Of a stretch of DNA of 33,322 nucleotides, positions 15,101 to 22,174 are shown in pieces. The notes below the pieces were generated by a model, which was given only the letters and a program-made list of their open reading frames with translations, searched no databases and was not told where the DNA came from. The first letter of the stretch is position 1. Each line of letters starts with the position of its first letter. This DNA comes from a virus. Made by a program: the position numbers and the translations under genes. The stretch is taken from positions 1 to 33,322 of the IMG/VR virus record IMGVR_UViG_3300012000_000076, one strand, 5' to 3'.

Positions 15101-16574
15101 GGCTGAACTGCGCTTCTTTCTTCGGCACGTACTTGAGCTTGCCGTTGACCAGCGCGGCCACGACGGGCAGGCCGTTGTCTTCTTCGCCGGGGAACACGAG
15201 CGGGGTGTCGGCCAACTCCTGCGGTGTTTTAAATATCTTTTCGCCGGTCTTCATGTCGATCACAGGCGTATAGATCTTGCCGTCGGAGCCCTTCATGGCG
15301 CCGCGGGCGAAGCGCATGTCGACACCCACTTTTCCAGACTCGGGCGTGCGCAGATAGTCGATAAAGCCCAGATGGCTCGGCTGGACGCTGCGCGATTCCG
15401 CGGGCACGGCATCCAGCGAACCGATGCCACCCTCACCCATGCGGGTCACGCGCGTCTGGTGGTCGAAGATCTCGGCGGGATTGATTTCTTCCAGACTCGA
15501 CCCCAAGCCGCTGCCGATCAGTGCCGCCGAGATAGCCTTGTCGAACACGCCTGTCGGGATGTGGTCGATCGACTTCTTGGCGGTGGCTTTCCAGAGCAGT
15601 TTGTTTAAGCCCTGCCGATCTTTGGTGAACCGCTCGGCAATGAGGTCTTCGGGGCCGACGACAGACTGATACACCATGTTGTCGCGGTCGTCGCTTTCGG
15701 CCTCGCGGCGGTTCACTGCGATAAGCTTTTTGGTGATCGCCAGAATCGTGTCCGGCGTCATGTTCTTGTATTCAGAACCCAGCGTGCGCCGTGTTACTTC
15801 CGGGTCGAGTTCGGTCTTGGCAAACTCCTCGGCAATCGCCTTGGCCTTGGCAATGGCGTCAGCGCCGGCGACGGGACGATTCACCATGCGAGCGTAAATC
15901 TTGTCGAGCGTGCCGGCGTCGCCCTTCTGCATGTTAACGGCGGTGATCTCGTTGCCCCACGCCTTGCGAATATCCTGATCCGACACGCCCATGCTCTTGA
16001 GCAGCGGCATGAGCGGGATCTGCGCCTGCCCGATGCTGATCTTGAACACGCCAGTTTTTGGATCTAGAAAGTATCGGTGCGAGCGGCCTTTGCCGGGCAG
16101 CGTGTTGACGTGCGCCTCGATCTCGCCGTTGTCCTTCTCGCGGGTAAACACGCCGGGACGCAGGCGCATCTGGTGCGCCAGTGTGTACTCCACGCCGCCG
16201 TTTACGAACGTGCCGGCGTCAGTCAGATACGGCACATGCGCGATGGTAGCCCGACGCTGCCCGACCGGCTGGCCGGTTTTGTTATCAATAAGCGTCCACG
16301 TGCCCTGCAGTTTCCGGGCCAACGTCCCTCTAGAAAGAACGGCTTTCTTCTGGTCTGCCCGCGTGAAGCGATCAGGCCCGGAGTATCCGACGTCCTGCAG
16401 TTGCAGCGTATACAGATCGTTCTGCAGCGGCTTCAACCCCTGCGCGCTGGTCAGCGCCTGATTGAAGATGTTGTTGCGCATCGAACCGATGTCGCCGAAC
16501 GTGCGCATCGTGGGCGCAGCTGGCAGAATCGGCGCGGCGGGCGCTTTTATGGGCGGCAGCTCGGGGGTCGGCAT
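12165..16574 (-). CDS. RNA polymerase beta subunit fused to beta-prime N-terminal half
   Basis: One 1469-residue chain covers beta and the first half of beta-prime of a DNA-dependent RNA polymerase. Beta landmarks: PSHLGFIDYLRTPESG (399-414, rifampicin-region block), GKNYEDAVVISES (649-661), GDKLTGRFGDKGV (783-795, with the two conserved active-site lysines), and the C-terminal clamp block ending near KASGINV (991-997). Beta-prime starts near 1020 (LKPIAGGLFDE, 1035-1045), then VPVLPPLFRPV (1160-1170), INRAPVLHRYG (1338-1348) and the catalytic GADFDGD with Asp1375, 1377 and 1379 chelating magnesium. The beta-prime N-terminal zinc-finger cysteines are absent. The chain ends 90 residues after the catalytic loop; bridge helix and trigger loop are in the gene at 9301-11181. 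The start at 16574 follows the previous TGA by 3 bases. Confidence 0.95.
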   Translation of the reverse strand: MPTPELPPIKAPAAPILPAAPTMRTFGDIGSMRNNIFNQALTSAQGLKPLQNDLYTLQLQDVGYSGPDRFTRADQKKAVLSRGTLARKLQGTWTLIDNKTGQPVGQRRATIAHVPYLTDAGTFVNGGVEYTLAHQMRLRPGVFTREKDNGEIEAHVNTLPGKGRSHRYFLDPKTGVFKISIGQAQIPLMPLLKSMGVSDQDIRKAWGNEITAVNMQKGDAGTLDKIYARMVNRPVAGADAIAKAKAIAEEFAKTELDPEVTRRTLGSEYKNMTPDTILAITKKLIAVNRREAESDDRDNMVYQSVVGPEDLIAERFTKDRQGLNKLLWKATAKKSIDHIPTGVFDKAISAALIGSGLGSSLEEINPAEIFDHQTRVTRMGEGGIGSLDAVPAESRSVQPSHLGFIDYLRTPESGKVGVDMRFARGAMKGSDGKIYTPVIDMKTGEKIFKTPQELADTPLVFPGEEDNGLPVVAALVNGKLKYVPKKEAQFSLPNMDSTFSTLSNMVPMKTMIKGHRVIMGSRMFTQALPLVGAEAPLVQSAKADDDGGVSHEDEMGEKLGATRAAERAQVVDVTPDGIVLRDKDGNKKTIDLYNEMPYNRKTFLHQTPLVKPGDVVEPGQLLARSNFTDDKGSAALGLNLRTAYLPFRGKNYEDAVVISESAAKRLTSEHMYQHEAEWDDNTHVGKKAFVSLFPSEYDKKLLDNFDDNGAIKKGATVKFGDPLVLVAKKKDTVYGKVHRGRAGSFTNETITWDHHAPGIVTDVMHTKKGVSVVVKNQAPMDVGDKLTGRFGDKGVVAEIVPDDQMPKDREGSPFEVLVSPLGLISRINPAQVIEAALGKVAAKTGQPFKLKDFDNKTDLIEFAQKELAKHGLSDTEDVIDPETGRKIGGVLTGQRFFMKLHHTSESKAQGRAMGAYTAEGTPAKGGSEGAKRIGMLDLGALLSHGAGKVIRDAKMVRGQANPEYWSQFMAGYTPPLPKVPHVYEKFVNQLKASGINVVRTGTKSNIMAMTDKDVDALAGARELKSSETVDWKGRLKPIAGGLFDETLTGGHGGNRWSKITLHEPMPNPVMEDPIRRVLGMTEKQFRNVLAGREQLGDKTGPSAIKEALERINLPKAIDQAREDIKSGRKTLRDAAVRRLGFLKSAEKTGVHPKDWMISKVPVLPPLFRPVSTMGSKKLPLVADANYLYKELLDANDTLKEASGALTDYGDERLSVYDSMKAVTGLGEPQQPKNAERDVKGFLRHIFGNSPKYGTVQRKLLSSTVDLVGRAVITPNPDLDMDEVALPEEKAWDIYKPFVVRGLVRRGLPRMQAMQAVEDKNKEAAAELDRQMGSRPIVINRAPVLHRYGMMAFYPRLTKNKVMEVNPVITKGFGADFDGDAMQYHVPSTDDAAKEAVEKMLPSKNLFAASTFRAHYVPNKDYQTGLYLASSRINKKAKPRVFRSKQDAMQAYRRGEIEVDTPVHIVEDNT

Positions 16575-16577
16575 GGA

Positions 16578-17450
16578 TCACCCCGCCTGTGCTTGCTCGG
16601 CCCGCTGTTTCAGCGCAAGGATCTCGTCGGGATCGACGTATGTCGGCAGAATGCCGGCAATTCGCGCCTTCGACTTCGCAGCTTCTTCGACCGCCTTGGC
16701 CCGCGAGCGCTCACGCGCCCGGTCGTACATCAGCTTGGCGGCCAGTCCGCCCAAGCCCAGACCGGCACCAACGTACGCGCCGCCGACAGCTGCCGGCACC
16801 CGCTTGGCAACGTCATAGGCGCCGTTCAGCCAGTCCAGCAGCGCCTTCTTCTCCGCGGCGGCTTTCTCGTTTGCCGAGTCGTATACGTCGTCAAGCTGCT
16901 TGCCAGTGTCGCCGCCGGTCAGGGCGTCATAGTAAGACTTCTCCGCGGCGGCGATTTCGTCTTGCTGGTCGCGGCGCTTCTTGCGCTTGTGCAGCGCCTC
17001 GATGAGCTTGTAACCGCCGAGTAAACCCAGCGTGCCGGCACCAAACGTCGCGCCAGTACCAAACGACGAGCGGATGACATTCGGGTCGTATGTGTTTTGA
17101 TTCTTTGGGCCGGTCGACGGGGTAAACGGCTTCAAGAAGCTCAGCACCGAGTCCGGCAGCATTTTGCCGACGCCCGTGCTCATGCTGTCATACACGCCGG
17201 CTATTTTTGCCTCGGTGATCTTGGGCGTCGCTTCTTCGTCGTCTTCTTCGGCTTTCGGCTGCGTCAGGGCCTGCGAAAGGCCACGAGCCAAGTAGTACAA
17301 GCTAGCAGCCCCAGCACCGAGACCAAGCCCACCAACACCAGTCCGAATAATACGATCCCCCCAAAAACGCTGGTAGTCTTGGGGTGAAGGTTTGCCAACA
17401 GGGGCAGCTGCGGGTGGGACATTATTGGCGAGCTTTTCGAGTGTGGTCAT
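16578..17450 (-). CDS. Hypothetical protein with glycine-rich hydrophobic segments
   Basis: A 290-residue protein, not recognised. Hydrophobic Gly-rich segments lie at about 36-58, 130-150 and 218-240, separated by charged helices (KRKKRRDQQDEIAAAEKS and others). This could be a membrane-active virion protein or three membrane spans. The N-terminus (MTTLEKLANN) and TEAKIAG carry the Lys-x-Ala-like pattern of nearby proteins. It lies 3 bases upstream of the RNA polymerase fusion gene, so it shares its message. A structural role is inferred from context only. Confidence 0.82.
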   Translation of the reverse strand: MTTLEKLANNVPPAAAPVGKPSPQDYQRFWGDRIIRTGVGGLGLGAGAASLYYLARGLSQALTQPKAEEDDEEATPKITEAKIAGVYDSMSTGVGKMLPDSVLSFLKPFTPSTGPKNQNTYDPNVIRSSFGTGATFGAGTLGLLGGYKLIEALHKRKKRRDQQDEIAAAEKSYYDALTGGDTGKQLDDVYDSANEKAAAEKKALLDWLNGAYDVAKRVPAAVGGAYVGAGLGLGGLAAKLMYDRARERSRAKAVEEAAKSKARIAGILPTYVDPDEILALKQRAEQAQAG

Positions 17451-17462
17451 GAGGCGTACTCA

Positions 17463-17810
17463 CTATGTCTTGGGCGGGATCATGCCATAAACCTGCGCCC
17501 ATTCAAGCCAGACGCGAAAATGTTTATTGTCATCATCCCAATTGTCGCTTCGTTTTAACAGCCGGTACCAGCCGTTCACAATTTTATCATTTATGTCGTC
17601 AAATTCGGCTTTCTGGTTCACGTCCCACAGCTCGAACATTTTGGACTTAAAATCGTACTGCAGCTCGATATTTTCAAGCTCGTCCTGTTTTAAGTCGTTC
17701 CGCTGCCCAGAGCCCAGCACCGGAAAGCCGTCCAGCGTTCCGGGCCAGTTCAGGCGCGCGTTGTTGTGCTGCGAACCGCCAATCTCGCCGTGATATTTAC
17801 GGAGACTCAC
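17463..17810 (-). CDS. Hypothetical protein (GTG start)
   Basis: A 115-residue, Trp-, Asp- and Asn-rich soluble protein of unknown family. The GTG at 17810 is used because it lies 3 bases after the previous stop and AAGG is 6 bases or more upstream; no ATG gives a comparable reading. The C-terminal half (FELWDVNQKAEFDDINDKI, then HFRVWLEWAQVYG) looks like a compact helical domain. No signal peptide or membrane segment is seen. The tight spacing places it in the same operon as its neighbours. Confidence 0.8.
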   Translation of the reverse strand: MSLRKYHGEIGGSQHNNARLNWPGTLDGFPVLGSGQRNDLKQDELENIELQYDFKSKMFELWDVNQKAEFDDINDKIVNGWYRLLKRSDNWDDDNKHFRVWLEWAQVYGMIPPKT

Positions 17811-17813
17811 AGG

Positions 17814-18170
17814 TTACCTTTCTGGCCGGTATAAACGTAACTTCTTGTTCGTTTTCGCCCGCGCGGCGTACGCCTTATACGCTGCCGCCAGTTCGCGCGC
17901 CTTCAGATCCTCTTCGTCCACGTCGGGCTCAGTCAGCTTGCCGGCCAGATGTCCAGCCAAGCCACCGCCGACTGTCGCCAGCATGAGCGGTGTATACGCC
18001 ACGTTGCCCAGCGCGTTCCACGAGTCAGCCATCGACGGCAATTCCAGCGCCGACTTGATAAACGAGCTGGCCGCTTTGACGCGCGCATTCAGGGCTTCGC
18101 CGGTCAGCTGTTCTTCGGCGCAGCGCTTGAGAAAGCCAAGCTTGAAAGCTTCTTTTTCAGTGACGTCCAT
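17814..18170 (-). CDS. Small hypothetical protein with one hydrophobic segment
   Basis: A 118-residue protein. It begins with a short helix (KEAFKLGFLKRCAEEQLT). A hydrophobic, Gly-rich segment at about 59-77 (YTPLMLATVGGGLAGHLAG) may cross or touch a membrane, and the C-terminus is charged and basic. The ATG at 18170, one base after the previous TGA and with GGAG upstream, is preferred over an upstream in-frame start at 18269. The function is unknown; a virion or membrane-associated role is possible. Confidence 0.78.
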   Translation of the reverse strand: MDVTEKEAFKLGFLKRCAEEQLTGEALNARVKAASSFIKSALELPSMADSWNALGNVAYTPLMLATVGGGLAGHLAGKLTEPDVDEEDLKARELAAAYKAYAARAKTNKKLRLYRPER

Positions 18171-18171
18171 G

Positions 18172-18666
18172 TCAGAAGTCTCCGGGCAGAATAAGTTTTT
18201 TGGCGGGCGCTCCGACGGAAAAATCCGGGGTAACTTGTTTACCCGTATCTTTGCCGACTGGTAACGCACCCGGCAGCGCAGTCGTAAAGTTTGCGCCGCT
18301 GGCCATCGATATCTTACTCTTTCTGCCCGGCCGGTGTCGCATAAACCACGCGTCGACTACCGGATCATTACGGTCGCCCTGCTCTTTGGCCTCTTTTGTG
18401 ACCGCAATCATATCTTCAATTGCCCGCTGTAAAGCAGCCCGGTCAGCCGATAACCACGCGGCTTTTCCGGGGTTTTCCGCAGCAATCGTGCGCAACCGTT
18501 TGGCCTCGTCGCTGATGGCCTGCGCCCGCTGTAGAAATTCTTTACGGGTGAGGACGAAAAACTCGCCCGTCTCCTCGTCATGCAGGCAGATAAAGCCGTT
18601 TTTGGCGTAAAACTTCAGACTGCCGTACGTATAGCACTTTCCGGTCGTTCCGTGTCCGGCGGGCAT
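18172..18666 (-). CDS. Hypothetical protein
   Basis: A 164-residue soluble protein, not recognised. Residues 10-45 look like a small beta domain (KCYTYGSLKFYAKNGFICLH), 45-105 form a charged helical hairpin (likely coiled coil), and the C-terminal 50 residues are Gly/Pro-rich and probably disordered. AAGGTG precedes the ATG at 18666. It starts 8 bases after the zinc-finger protein gene and ends one base before the next ATG. Confidence 0.8.
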   Translation of the reverse strand: MPAGHGTTGKCYTYGSLKFYAKNGFICLHDEETGEFFVLTRKEFLQRAQAISDEAKRLRTIAAENPGKAAWLSADRAALQRAIEDMIAVTKEAKEQGDRNDPVVDAWFMRHRPGRKSKISMASGANFTTALPGALPVGKDTGKQVTPDFSVGAPAKKLILPGDF

Positions 18667-18674
18667 TCAGCACC

Positions 18675-19031
18675 TTACTTCGTGGGGATCGGGCAACTGC
18701 CGCCTTCACAATCGCTTGTTTTCACAGGCGGCAGCGGTTTCACTTGCAGACGCATAGCGGGGTTCAGCCCGTTACTCTGCATCCTGACTTTGTCGCCAGT
18801 CTTCGGCTCGCAGTCGGGGCAATCGGTCCACGGGTGATTGCTGTCACCGGTCGGGATCTTGCCGGTGCCCTTGCAGCGCGTGCAGTCCTTCGTATCGACC
18901 AGCGGCTTGGTTACTGGCGAATCAGGAAGCAAAGCAGCGTAAGCAACCTCTGCAGCGACCATCCCGATATAGTCTTTTTTGGGCGGTTCGGCATAGGTCA
19001 CCGGAGCAAGCGCGAAGATCCATTCGAACAT
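18675..19031 (-). CDS. Probable exported protein with DnaJ-type CxxCxGxG zinc finger
   Basis: A 118-residue protein from the ATG at 19031. The N-terminus is hydrophobic and ends in an export-like TYA-E junction. A CTRCKGTGKI motif is followed 13 residues later by DCPDCEP: together one CxxCxGxG/CxxC zinc-binding half-module like that of DnaJ and related ribbon proteins. The C-terminus has a further CEGGSCP pair. No clear ribosome site precedes 19031. The same frame stays open to a GTG at 19109, which would add basic residues (RRPR) and a longer hydrophobic stretch, a better signal peptide but overlapping the cysteine-protease gene by 49 bases. The start is therefore uncertain. Function unknown; it follows the protease gene. 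Confidence 0.7.
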   Translation of the reverse strand: MFEWIFALAPVTYAEPPKKDYIGMVAAEVAYAALLPDSPVTKPLVDTKDCTRCKGTGKIPTGDSNHPWTDCPDCEPKTGDKVRMQSNGLNPAMRLQVKPLPPVKTSDCEGGSCPIPTK

Positions 19032-19060
19032 GATTGTGCTCACACAAGAAATAAAACTGA

Positions 19061-20086
19061 TCAGATGAATCCGCGGGCGCCGTAGCTTTTCAGCTTCTTC
19101 GGCGGCCACCCGTTTACGCCCGAGATCGCCACCATGTAACGATTTTTGATATCAGACCATCGAGCCCAGAAAGCACCAACAGGAATGTCGATGTTAGTAC
19201 CAAAAATACGGCGGCTTCCGTCATTCCACGCGCCCCAGCTGTTTTGAATCAATACCAGCGGTTCGCTGTACAGTTTCTTTATTTCATCGCGGTCGTCAAC
19301 AGCAAGATACGCGAGCGCATGCGCCCAGCCGCCCTTGCGCTTACTTACGCCGTTGGCGTCCCGTTCGGCCGAGAAGCCTTCGCTCCCGCAGCTACTTACG
19401 CAGTAACCGTTCGCGAGCAGATCGCGCAGCGCTTCAAACTCTTCAACCTCGGTAACCGTCTGAACGCGATGATTCTCGCCGATCTTGCGCCACGACTCGG
19501 GCGGTGTGCGGGAGCCATACAAACCGGCGTTGCGTGCCGAGTATTGCGTGAAGTCGACGTCAATCTCGTCGTACTTTTTTCGGAGCCAGAGGCCGCTGTC
19601 GTTTAACAGAACTTGCGCAGCTTCCGCGCAGCTCCACCCGTCGCCGCCGTGCCGGCGCCAGTTGTAAATCGCTTCGGTACTCAGCACGCCGTTGAGCCGC
19701 GCCGTGGTGGTGACCTCCGGCGCGCCTTCTAACCTGCCGCTGTTCGGATCAGGAATGCCGCTCGTGATCTCGCAGCACATGGTACCCAGCGCGGCATTGC
19801 GGCTCGACCAGCTGACGCAGTCGCCGCGACCTTGCGCTCCACCCGGCAGGCAATCCGGGTAGAGCTTCAAGATCTCAAGAAACGGGAGGCTTAGCTTCCC
19901 TTTGCCTGTTTCTTCAAGCTTGTATGTCGAGCATGCCATGGCGCCGTCGGGGATACCACCGGCGGACTTGATCTGATCGCGCAGCGCTTCAGCGGCTTCG
20001 GGGTTGCCATACGCGCCCACAAAGCCGCTTTCATACGCTGCCACGACGTCATATACATTACTGAAAAACTGTTCTTTGTCGGCCAT
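19061..20086 (-). CDS. Papain-family (C1-like) cysteine protease
   Basis: A 341-residue protein with the papain catalytic pattern in order: Cys90 in GRGDCVSW (replacing GxCWAF), with Gln85 a possible oxyanion-hole residue; His256 in GGWAHALAY; and Asn282 in LIQNSWG, the NSWG hallmark of C1 peptidases. There is no obvious signal peptide. Extra cysteines (104, 105, 153, 229, 233) could form disulfides. Residues 1-80 may act as a propeptide or substrate-binding extension. GGAG lies 7 to 8 bases before the ATG at 20086. It shares its operon with a metalloprotease (21329-22153) and several exported or membrane proteins. It may be a virion protease acting on the host surface, or process phage proteins; the target is unknown. 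Confidence 0.85.
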   Translation of the reverse strand: MADKEQFFSNVYDVVAAYESGFVGAYGNPEAAEALRDQIKSAGGIPDGAMACSTYKLEETGKGKLSLPFLEILKLYPDCLPGGAQGRGDCVSWSSRNAALGTMCCEITSGIPDPNSGRLEGAPEVTTTARLNGVLSTEAIYNWRRHGGDGWSCAEAAQVLLNDSGLWLRKKYDEIDVDFTQYSARNAGLYGSRTPPESWRKIGENHRVQTVTEVEEFEALRDLLANGYCVSSCGSEGFSAERDANGVSKRKGGWAHALAYLAVDDRDEIKKLYSEPLVLIQNSWGAWNDGSRRIFGTNIDIPVGAFWARWSDIKNRYMVAISGVNGWPPKKLKSYGARGFI

Positions 20087-20105
20087 GACATCTCTCCGGC
20101 ATACG

Positions 20106-20561
20106 TTAAGCGGTCGGCTCTTCGTTCTTTTCCTCGCGGACCAGCGTCACACCAAACGCACCGGGCTGCGCGGGCGGAAGCGTGTCTTCGGCGACAAACT
20201 CCAGCACAGCGGGCTCAGAGCGGTTACCGGCGTCATCGACGTCCACCAGCGTGAGCAGCACCGACGCGCCCTGTGGCACGCTGATTTCGCCCAGCTCCGT
20301 GGTGTCAGCCGGAAAGACTTTGAACTCGTCGACCGGGTTGGTGCCGTTGATCGCGACAACCAGCTGGCGCTCGACAACGTCCGCATCAACAACCGGACCG
20401 ACAGAAACTTTGTAAACAAGCACATCAGCCATAGTGGGATTGCTCCTGATTTGGGAAACAGTCAAGGCTACCGGGGCAAACGGCGCGTTTAAAAACAACG
20501 CCATCACCACCAGCAGCCACACGATCAAACACAACAGCACCGCGGCGGTGACAAGCGCCAT
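20106..20561 (-). CDS. Membrane-anchored beta-sandwich (FN3/Ig-like) protein with alternative internal start
   Basis: From the ATG at 20561, one base after the previous stop, this is a 151-residue protein with one strong N-terminal membrane span (about 3-25) and a beta-rich domain with the look of an Ig/fibronectin-III fold (LLTLVDVDDAGNRSEPA, about 100-118). A second in-frame ATG at 20432 has its own AGGAG site about 10 bases upstream and would give the beta domain alone (108 residues, starting MADVLVYKV). Both forms may be made, or only one start may be real. Such domains occur in phage virion and adhesion proteins. It lies just upstream of the papain-like gene. Confidence 0.72.
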   Translation of the reverse strand: MALVTAAVLLCLIVWLLVVMALFLNAPFAPVALTVSQIRSNPTMADVLVYKVSVGPVVDADVVERQLVVAINGTNPVDEFKVFPADTTELGEISVPQGASVLLTLVDVDDAGNRSEPAVLEFVAEDTLPPAQPGAFGVTLVREEKNEEPTA

Positions 20562-20562
20562 C

Positions 20563-21015
20563 TTACTTAGCCGCCGTTGCCGAATTAACGACAACAGTAC
20601 ATGCCTCCACCAGTTTCTTTAGTACGTCGGGCGTCACTGCAACAACATCATCCGTGCCAACGCTCTTAGCGAACACGCTCTCAATCGCCTCGTCCAGTCC
20701 CGGGTACTTACCGGGCTCTTCGATGGCGAGCTGCAGCGTGTTCTGCTGTGTCAGTTCCCACTTCTCTGTTGTTGTCAGTAACTCAGCAGCTTTCGGCCGC
20801 TGCAGCACGTGAATCAAACCGCTATACACGCTGATCACGCGCGCTTTTTCTTCGGGCGTAGCCGGCGTCAGCAGCTTAACAATCGTGGCGTCAGTCGGTC
20901 CTTCAGGTACGACAACTTCCGGCGTCGGCACGGTCAAAGGCTTTAGCGGCAGCCCGTTCGGGAAAACAAGCGAAACCAGCAGCAGTAACCCGGCGACCCA
21001 AACAAGCTTCTTCAT
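20563..21015 (-). CDS. Probable exported small protein
   Basis: A 150-residue protein with a classical N-terminal signal sequence or anchor: MKK followed by a Val/Leu-rich core to about residue 20. The mature part is predicted helical and acidic with a Pro/Val-rich linker (25-45). There is no lipobox cysteine. The start at 21015 overlaps the previous stop as ATGA. I do not recognise the family. It may be periplasmic and work with the adjacent membrane proteins in lysis or host-envelope interaction; that is inference from location. Confidence 0.78.
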   Translation of the reverse strand: MKKLVWVAGLLLLVSLVFPNGLPLKPLTVPTPEVVVPEGPTDATIVKLLTPATPEEKARVISVYSGLIHVLQRPKAAELLTTTEKWELTQQNTLQLAIEEPGKYPGLDEAIESVFAKSVGTDDVVAVTPDVLKKLVEACTVVVNSATAAK

Positions 21016-21293
21016 ACAACACCTTTTGAGGGCTGTTCATACTCCACAATGACACGCAGCAAAGCAGTGCACGCATCGACGCCTTCTTTGCAGCCTTCGG
21101 CGGCGAGTTTGTCGCGCAACTTGGTGACAGACAGAATGTCGTCCACAAGCGGAACGGCGATCGAGTCATGAACGGCCGGTGCGTTTGTTGTCGTCGCGCG
21201 CACAACCTTCAGCTTCGCCAGCAGTTCTTTCCGGTACGCGACCGCCAGCAGGCCGCAGAACAAACAAGCACAAACTAATTGAAACGCAGTCAT
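21012..21293 (-). CDS. Small membrane-anchored protein
   Basis: A 93-residue protein with one N-terminal hydrophobic segment (about 3-19, with two Cys) followed by KELLAKLK and a soluble tail of about 65 residues. GGAGG lies 4 to 5 bases before the ATG at 21293. It resembles in outline phage spanin or small lysis proteins but carries no diagnostic motif. It overlaps the next gene by 4 bases and follows the metalloprotease gene by 35 bases. Confidence 0.75.
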   Translation of the reverse strand: MTAFQLVCACLFCGLLAVAYRKELLAKLKVVRATTTNAPAVHDSIAVPLVDDILSVTKLRDKLAAEGCKEGVDACTALLRVIVEYEQPSKGVV

Positions 21294-21328
21294 AGCTCCT
21301 CCAGTGTTAGCAGCAGTTTGCTATTTTA

Positions 21329-22153
21329 TCAGGTTTTCGGCACGAGTACATACGGCCGACCATTAATAACAAGTGTGCCGTTGATCTGCAAACCGGCATC
21401 TTTAGTAATGGGGTAAGGTTTCGTACGTTTGCCGTAAAGTTTTATGATTTCCGCAATGTCGCCCTCTTGCGGCTTTGTAACGTTCGGGTCGTAATACGGC
21501 GCCATGAGGTTGCCGGCGTTTAAGTGCGGCAAGCCCAGCGCATGACCCAGTTCATGGCAGATGACAGCGACGGCCATATTGAATGACCAGTCTTCCGCCT
21601 CGTCGAACATCTGATCGAGCTGGACGTTCTCCGCAACGCCACACGGCAGTTCGCTCCACGCCAACGTGCCGCCTTTGTTATCTAAACCGTTCTTCTTGCC
21701 GACGCCGGAGCGGGCGTAAATGTTCGCCTTCTTGTGCGTGTCCACGCGGACCGGGTCAACCATGCAGACCTCGGCCCACTGCGAGAACGCAATGTCGTAC
21801 GCCTCGGCGACTTGAGCGTTTGTCAGCCCCGGCAGATGGATCTCGTGGTAATACGAGATGTTCGGCATCGGCCACTTGCAGGGATCGCCACCGGGGGCTG
21901 TGATGTTGAAATCAGGCAGCCCGCAGCGGTGACGATTGATGCGATGCGCGGTCTTCGGGCCGACTGTGCCGGTGGGATTCAGGCCGTTGAATTCTTGGAA
22001 CGTCCGAATCGCCTTTTGCAGCTCTGCCCCTTTGATCTTTTTGACCTGAGCCAGCGTTTTGTCGCCGAAGTACCCCAACGAGTGGAGCCGTCGGAGAATT
22101 TCACTGATGGGCAGAACATGAGCATCGCTGTGTATTGTTGGCTTCCGTGCCAT
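21329..22153 (-). CDS. Matrixin-type zinc metalloprotease with peptidoglycan-binding prodomain and cysteine switch
   Basis: A 274-residue protein with the full layout of matrix metalloproteases. Residues about 12-75 form a PG_binding_1-like helical domain (AELQKAIRTFQEFNGLNPTG). RCGLPDF (76-82) is the cysteine switch, Cys77 being the expected zinc ligand of the latent form. The catalytic domain holds HELGHALGLPH (200-210; zinc ligands His200, His204, His210, base Glu201), the Met-turn Met217 in NLMAPYYD, and the family-typical ending GDIAEIIKLYG (231-241). A short beta tail follows. No signal peptide is visible, so export would need lysis, a holin or packaging in the virion. AGGA is 9 bases before the ATG. 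Its neighbours are small membrane proteins, which favours a lysis or cell-envelope role. Substrate unknown. Confidence 0.92.
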   Translation of the reverse strand: MARKPTIHSDAHVLPISEILRRLHSLGYFGDKTLAQVKKIKGAELQKAIRTFQEFNGLNPTGTVGPKTAHRINRHRCGLPDFNITAPGGDPCKWPMPNISYYHEIHLPGLTNAQVAEAYDIAFSQWAEVCMVDPVRVDTHKKANIYARSGVGKKNGLDNKGGTLAWSELPCGVAENVQLDQMFDEAEDWSFNMAVAVICHELGHALGLPHLNAGNLMAPYYDPNVTKPQEGDIAEIIKLYGKRTKPYPITKDAGLQINGTLVINGRPYVLVPKT

Positions 22154-22174
22154 AGTGCGCGTCCTTGCAAAATG

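Noticed and set aside
14868-15608. Plus-strand open frame opposite the RNA polymerase fusion gene
   Set aside because: The minus strand here codes for unmistakable polymerase motifs; the plus frame is a shadow with no domain pattern.
16077-17024. Plus-strand open frame of 315 codons
   Set aside because: It spans the junction of two supported minus-strand genes and its translation is an Arg-rich low-complexity shadow.
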